From the NCBI RefSeq assembly GCF_032878975.1, contig NZ_CP043875.1:1046370-1110369 (forward strand): a stretch of DNA of 64,000 nucleotides. Reading direction: 5' to 3'. A program made the position numbers and the translations under genes. The notes below the pieces were generated by a model. The model saw nothing but the letters and a program-made list of their open reading frames with translations, searched no databases and had not been told where the DNA came from. Shown here piece after piece: positions 62,358 to 64,000 of the stretch. The stretch's first letter is position 1. Each line of letters begins with the position of its first letter. The stretch is from Methanoplanus sp. FWC-SCC4 (lineage in GTDB: Archaea; Halobacteriota; Methanomicrobia; Methanomicrobiales; Methanomicrobiaceae).

Positions 62358-63537
62358 ATGACTAAAAATGACATTTCGCCAATTTTAAAAGAAATAGAAA
62401 ATGACGGAGTTAAATTTGTCCGCCTTTAGTTTTCAGACATACAGGGGCAGCCAAAAAATGTTACAATACCAGTAAAACAGGCAGAAAAAGCATTAAAAAA
62501 CATTATTTCATTTGACTGATACTCAATAAAAGATTTGCGAGAATTGAGGAATCAGAAATGGTCCTAAAGCCGGATCCCGCAACATATACAGTCATACAAT
62601 AACGCATCAAAAGATGCCACCGCCGCAAGATTCATCTGAGATGTCTGCATGCCTGACGGAAGTTCTTTTAAAGGCGATCCATTAATATATTCTAAAAAAA
62701 TCACCTGAAGATGCGGCAAAGAATTGTTTCACATTTAATACAGGATAGGAACCTGAATTTTTCCTGTTTAAAATAATTAATGACGAGCCAGGTATTGAAT
62801 TTAAAGGATCACGGCGGATACTTTGATCCCGCACCAACAGAACATGCGGAAGATGTTAGACGCGACATTATCCTTGCCCTGACCAAAATTTGTTGGCATT
62901 GAAACCCTCACCACGAAGTCGCAGAAAGCCAGCATGAAATTGATTTCAAATATGGTGATGCATTGCGTACTGCCGACAATGTGGTTACATTCAAATTTGC
63001 AACCAAAACAATTGCACATATAAACAATCTTCATGCGACATTCATGGGAAAACCGATTTACGGCATATGTGGAAAACGGCATGCATGTCAACTGTTCACT
63101 TTTTAAAGACGGTAAATATTCATTTTATAGCCCTGATGAAAAACTACAGCTTTCAGATACAGCACTTATCAGAGTTTTGTCACCAGGAGGAAACAGTACA
63201 AGAGTATAACTGAGCCGGATCCAACATGCGATCCTTATCTGACATTTGCTGCTATCATTGCAGCAGGAATGGAAAGGAGTACGAAAAAATAATTGAACTC
63301 CGACAGGCTGTGATCTGAATATTTTTGAGATGACACCCGGAGAAAATCAGCAGGCAAAGACACCCTCCCAGGAGACCTGTACAGCGCCAACAAGTACTTT
63401 TAGAGGGTCCGCTGTTATGCAAAACCCAGGGAAAACATGTTACTAAAGGATTGGACAATATTTAAAGGATAGAATGGGAATCCTACGAAACTGCGGTTCA
63501 CCCGTGGGAAATAAACCAACAAATTACAAAATATTAA
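62358..63537 (+). pseudogene. decayed glutamine synthetase gene
   Basis: Reading across frames recovers a GSI: KFVRL-stop-FSDIQGQPKN, [88 protein letters not shown] and a final AVHPWEI-like end. Several in-frame stops and frameshifts are present, plus loss of roughly 65 codons between LSDTA and the ATP loop GGNSTR. It is clearly related to the intact glnA at 19.3-20.6 kb and sits between glt genes and amtB, a natural place for a nitrogen-regulated copy. Confidence 0.92.
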
Positions 63538-63562
63538 TTTTTAAAATTTTTTTATTAGATAC

Positions 63563-63571
63563 TTTTAAATA
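63563..63571 (+). promoter_or_regulatory. TATA box of the ammonium transporter gene
   Basis: TTTTAAATA lies 93 bases before the ATG and four bases before the NrpR-type dyad, the arrangement expected for a repressible archaeal promoter. Confidence 0.55.
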
Positions 63572-63575
63572 CGGT

Positions 63576-63589
63576 GGAAGATAACTTCC
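63576..63589. promoter_or_regulatory. NrpR operator
   Basis: GGAA-GATAAC-TTCC is a perfect match to the NrpR consensus GGAA-N6-TTCC, and it lies just after the TATA box of an ammonium transporter gene. NrpRI and NrpRII-like genes are in this window. Confidence 0.85.
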
Positions 63590-63655
63590 TTCTATCACTT
63601 CGATGATCAACTTTAATATTTTTAAAGTGATTACAGGAGTGGAGTTGGATAAGCT

Positions 63656-64000
63656 ATGATTAACAGTGGAGATACCGCATTTATCATCATCTGTACAGCA
63701 ATGGTAATGCTGATGACACCTGCTGTCGGGCTGTTCTACGGAGGAATGGTTCGAAAAAAGAGCATCATCTCAATGATTGCAATAGCATTCATCGCATTTG
63801 CCATAGTCTGTATACAATGGGTATTATTTGGATACTCGCTTGCATTTGGAACCGATATAGGCGGATTCATAGGAGGGCTGGATTATGTCGGCCTTTCGGG
63901 AGTTGGACTTGACGGAGACGGGATACCGGACATCCTGTTCATGGTCTTCCAGATGGTCTTTGCAGGACTTACGCTTGCAATATTGACATCAGGATTTGCA
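63656..64000 (+). CDS. amtB: ammonium transporter (Amt family), N-terminal part
   Basis: The first 115 residues are present; the gene runs off the window. MINSGDTAFIIICTAMV is the first helix, TPAVGLFYGGMVRKKSI is the Amt signature, and CIQWVLFGYSLAFG follows. It conducts ammonium under nitrogen limitation. AGGAG lies about 18 bases before the ATG, with GGAG nearer. Control by NrpR is supported by the operator upstream. A PII (glnK) gene would be expected after it. Confidence 0.95.
   Translation, partial: MINSGDTAFIIICTAMVMLMTPAVGLFYGGMVRKKSIISMIAIAFIAFAIVCIQWVLFGYSLAFGTDIGGFIGGLDYVGLSGVGLDGDGIPDILFMVFQMVFAGLTLAILTSGFA

Noticed and set aside
62801-63091. Minus-strand frame of 96 codons
   Set aside because: It is antisense to the glnA pseudogene, whose plus-strand homology explains the region.

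Overview
The window is archaeal and comes from a hydrogenotrophic or formate-using methanogen. The evidence is two F420-type formate dehydrogenase gene pairs with a formate channel, methanogenesis marker protein 14, the methanofuran genes mfnD/mfnF, an MptN-like tetrahydromethanopterin ligase, NrpR nitrogen regulators, eIF5A, an archaeal CCA-adding enzyme, PEF-CTERM surface proteins and AT-rich TATA-type promoters. The gene set fits Methanomicrobiales. The very A+T-rich composition is unusual for that order and recalls Methanoplanus endosymbiosus, but the species is only an inference. I saw no rRNA, tRNA, CRISPR array or insertion sequence.

Layout. 1-3.2 kb: end of a radical SAM gene (tetraether lipid synthase-like), MptN-like ligase, UPF0058, a MerR/GyrI regulator, a 55-aa protein and a parvulin. 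3.3-7.2 kb (minus strand): a CODH-family protein (CooS) lacking one C-cluster cysteine, an 84-aa protein and methanogenesis marker 14. 7.4-14.2 kb: RNB exonuclease, small proteins, a transglutaminase-like lipoprotein, a hydrogenase maturation protease, a TauE exporter, an MJ1316-domain protein and seryl-tRNA synthetase. 14.6-17.3 kb: a sulfur block (DUF169, split YeeE/YedE transporter, ArsR regulator) with two matching dyad operators. 17.4-20.6 kb: nitrogen control (NrpRII-like, NrpRI, glutamine synthetase). 20.8-28.9 kb: PhoU-like regulator, cca, thpR, a NrdH-like redoxin with nrdD, DUF1786 and an exported protein. 29-36.7 kb: agmatinase, eIF5A, NADP phosphatase/NAD kinase pair, ACT protein plus homoserine dehydrogenase, an HTH-TiaS-like fusion, a condensation-domain acyltransferase and a HEAT-repeat protein. 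36.9-42.5 kb: dnaK-dnaJ without grpE, a pentapeptide lipoprotein and an MFS transporter. 42.8-51.7 kb (minus strand): fdhA1-fdhB1, two membrane proteins, fdhC and a second fdhA2-fdhB2 pair whose alpha subunit has lost the catalytic Cys-His. 51.8-57.8 kb: zinc-ribbon proteins, mfnF-mfnD, a CARDB surface protein, surE and a PEF-CTERM protein. 57.9-64 kb: a four-gene split glutamate synthase operon ending in an F420-hydrogenase-beta-like subunit, a decayed second glnA, and the start of an ammonium transporter gene behind a perfect NrpR-type operator.

The most notable observations are two metalloenzyme paralogues whose scaffold is kept but whose active site is altered. One is a CooS whose Fe-ligand cysteine is replaced, as in the non-CODH enzyme CooS-V. 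The other is an FdhA whose catalytic Cys132-His133 is Gly-Val although its F420-binding partner FdhB is intact. A class III ribonucleotide reductase with no recognisable glycyl-radical tail, an F420-linked glutamate synthase and the glnA pseudogene beside amtB also deserve attention.
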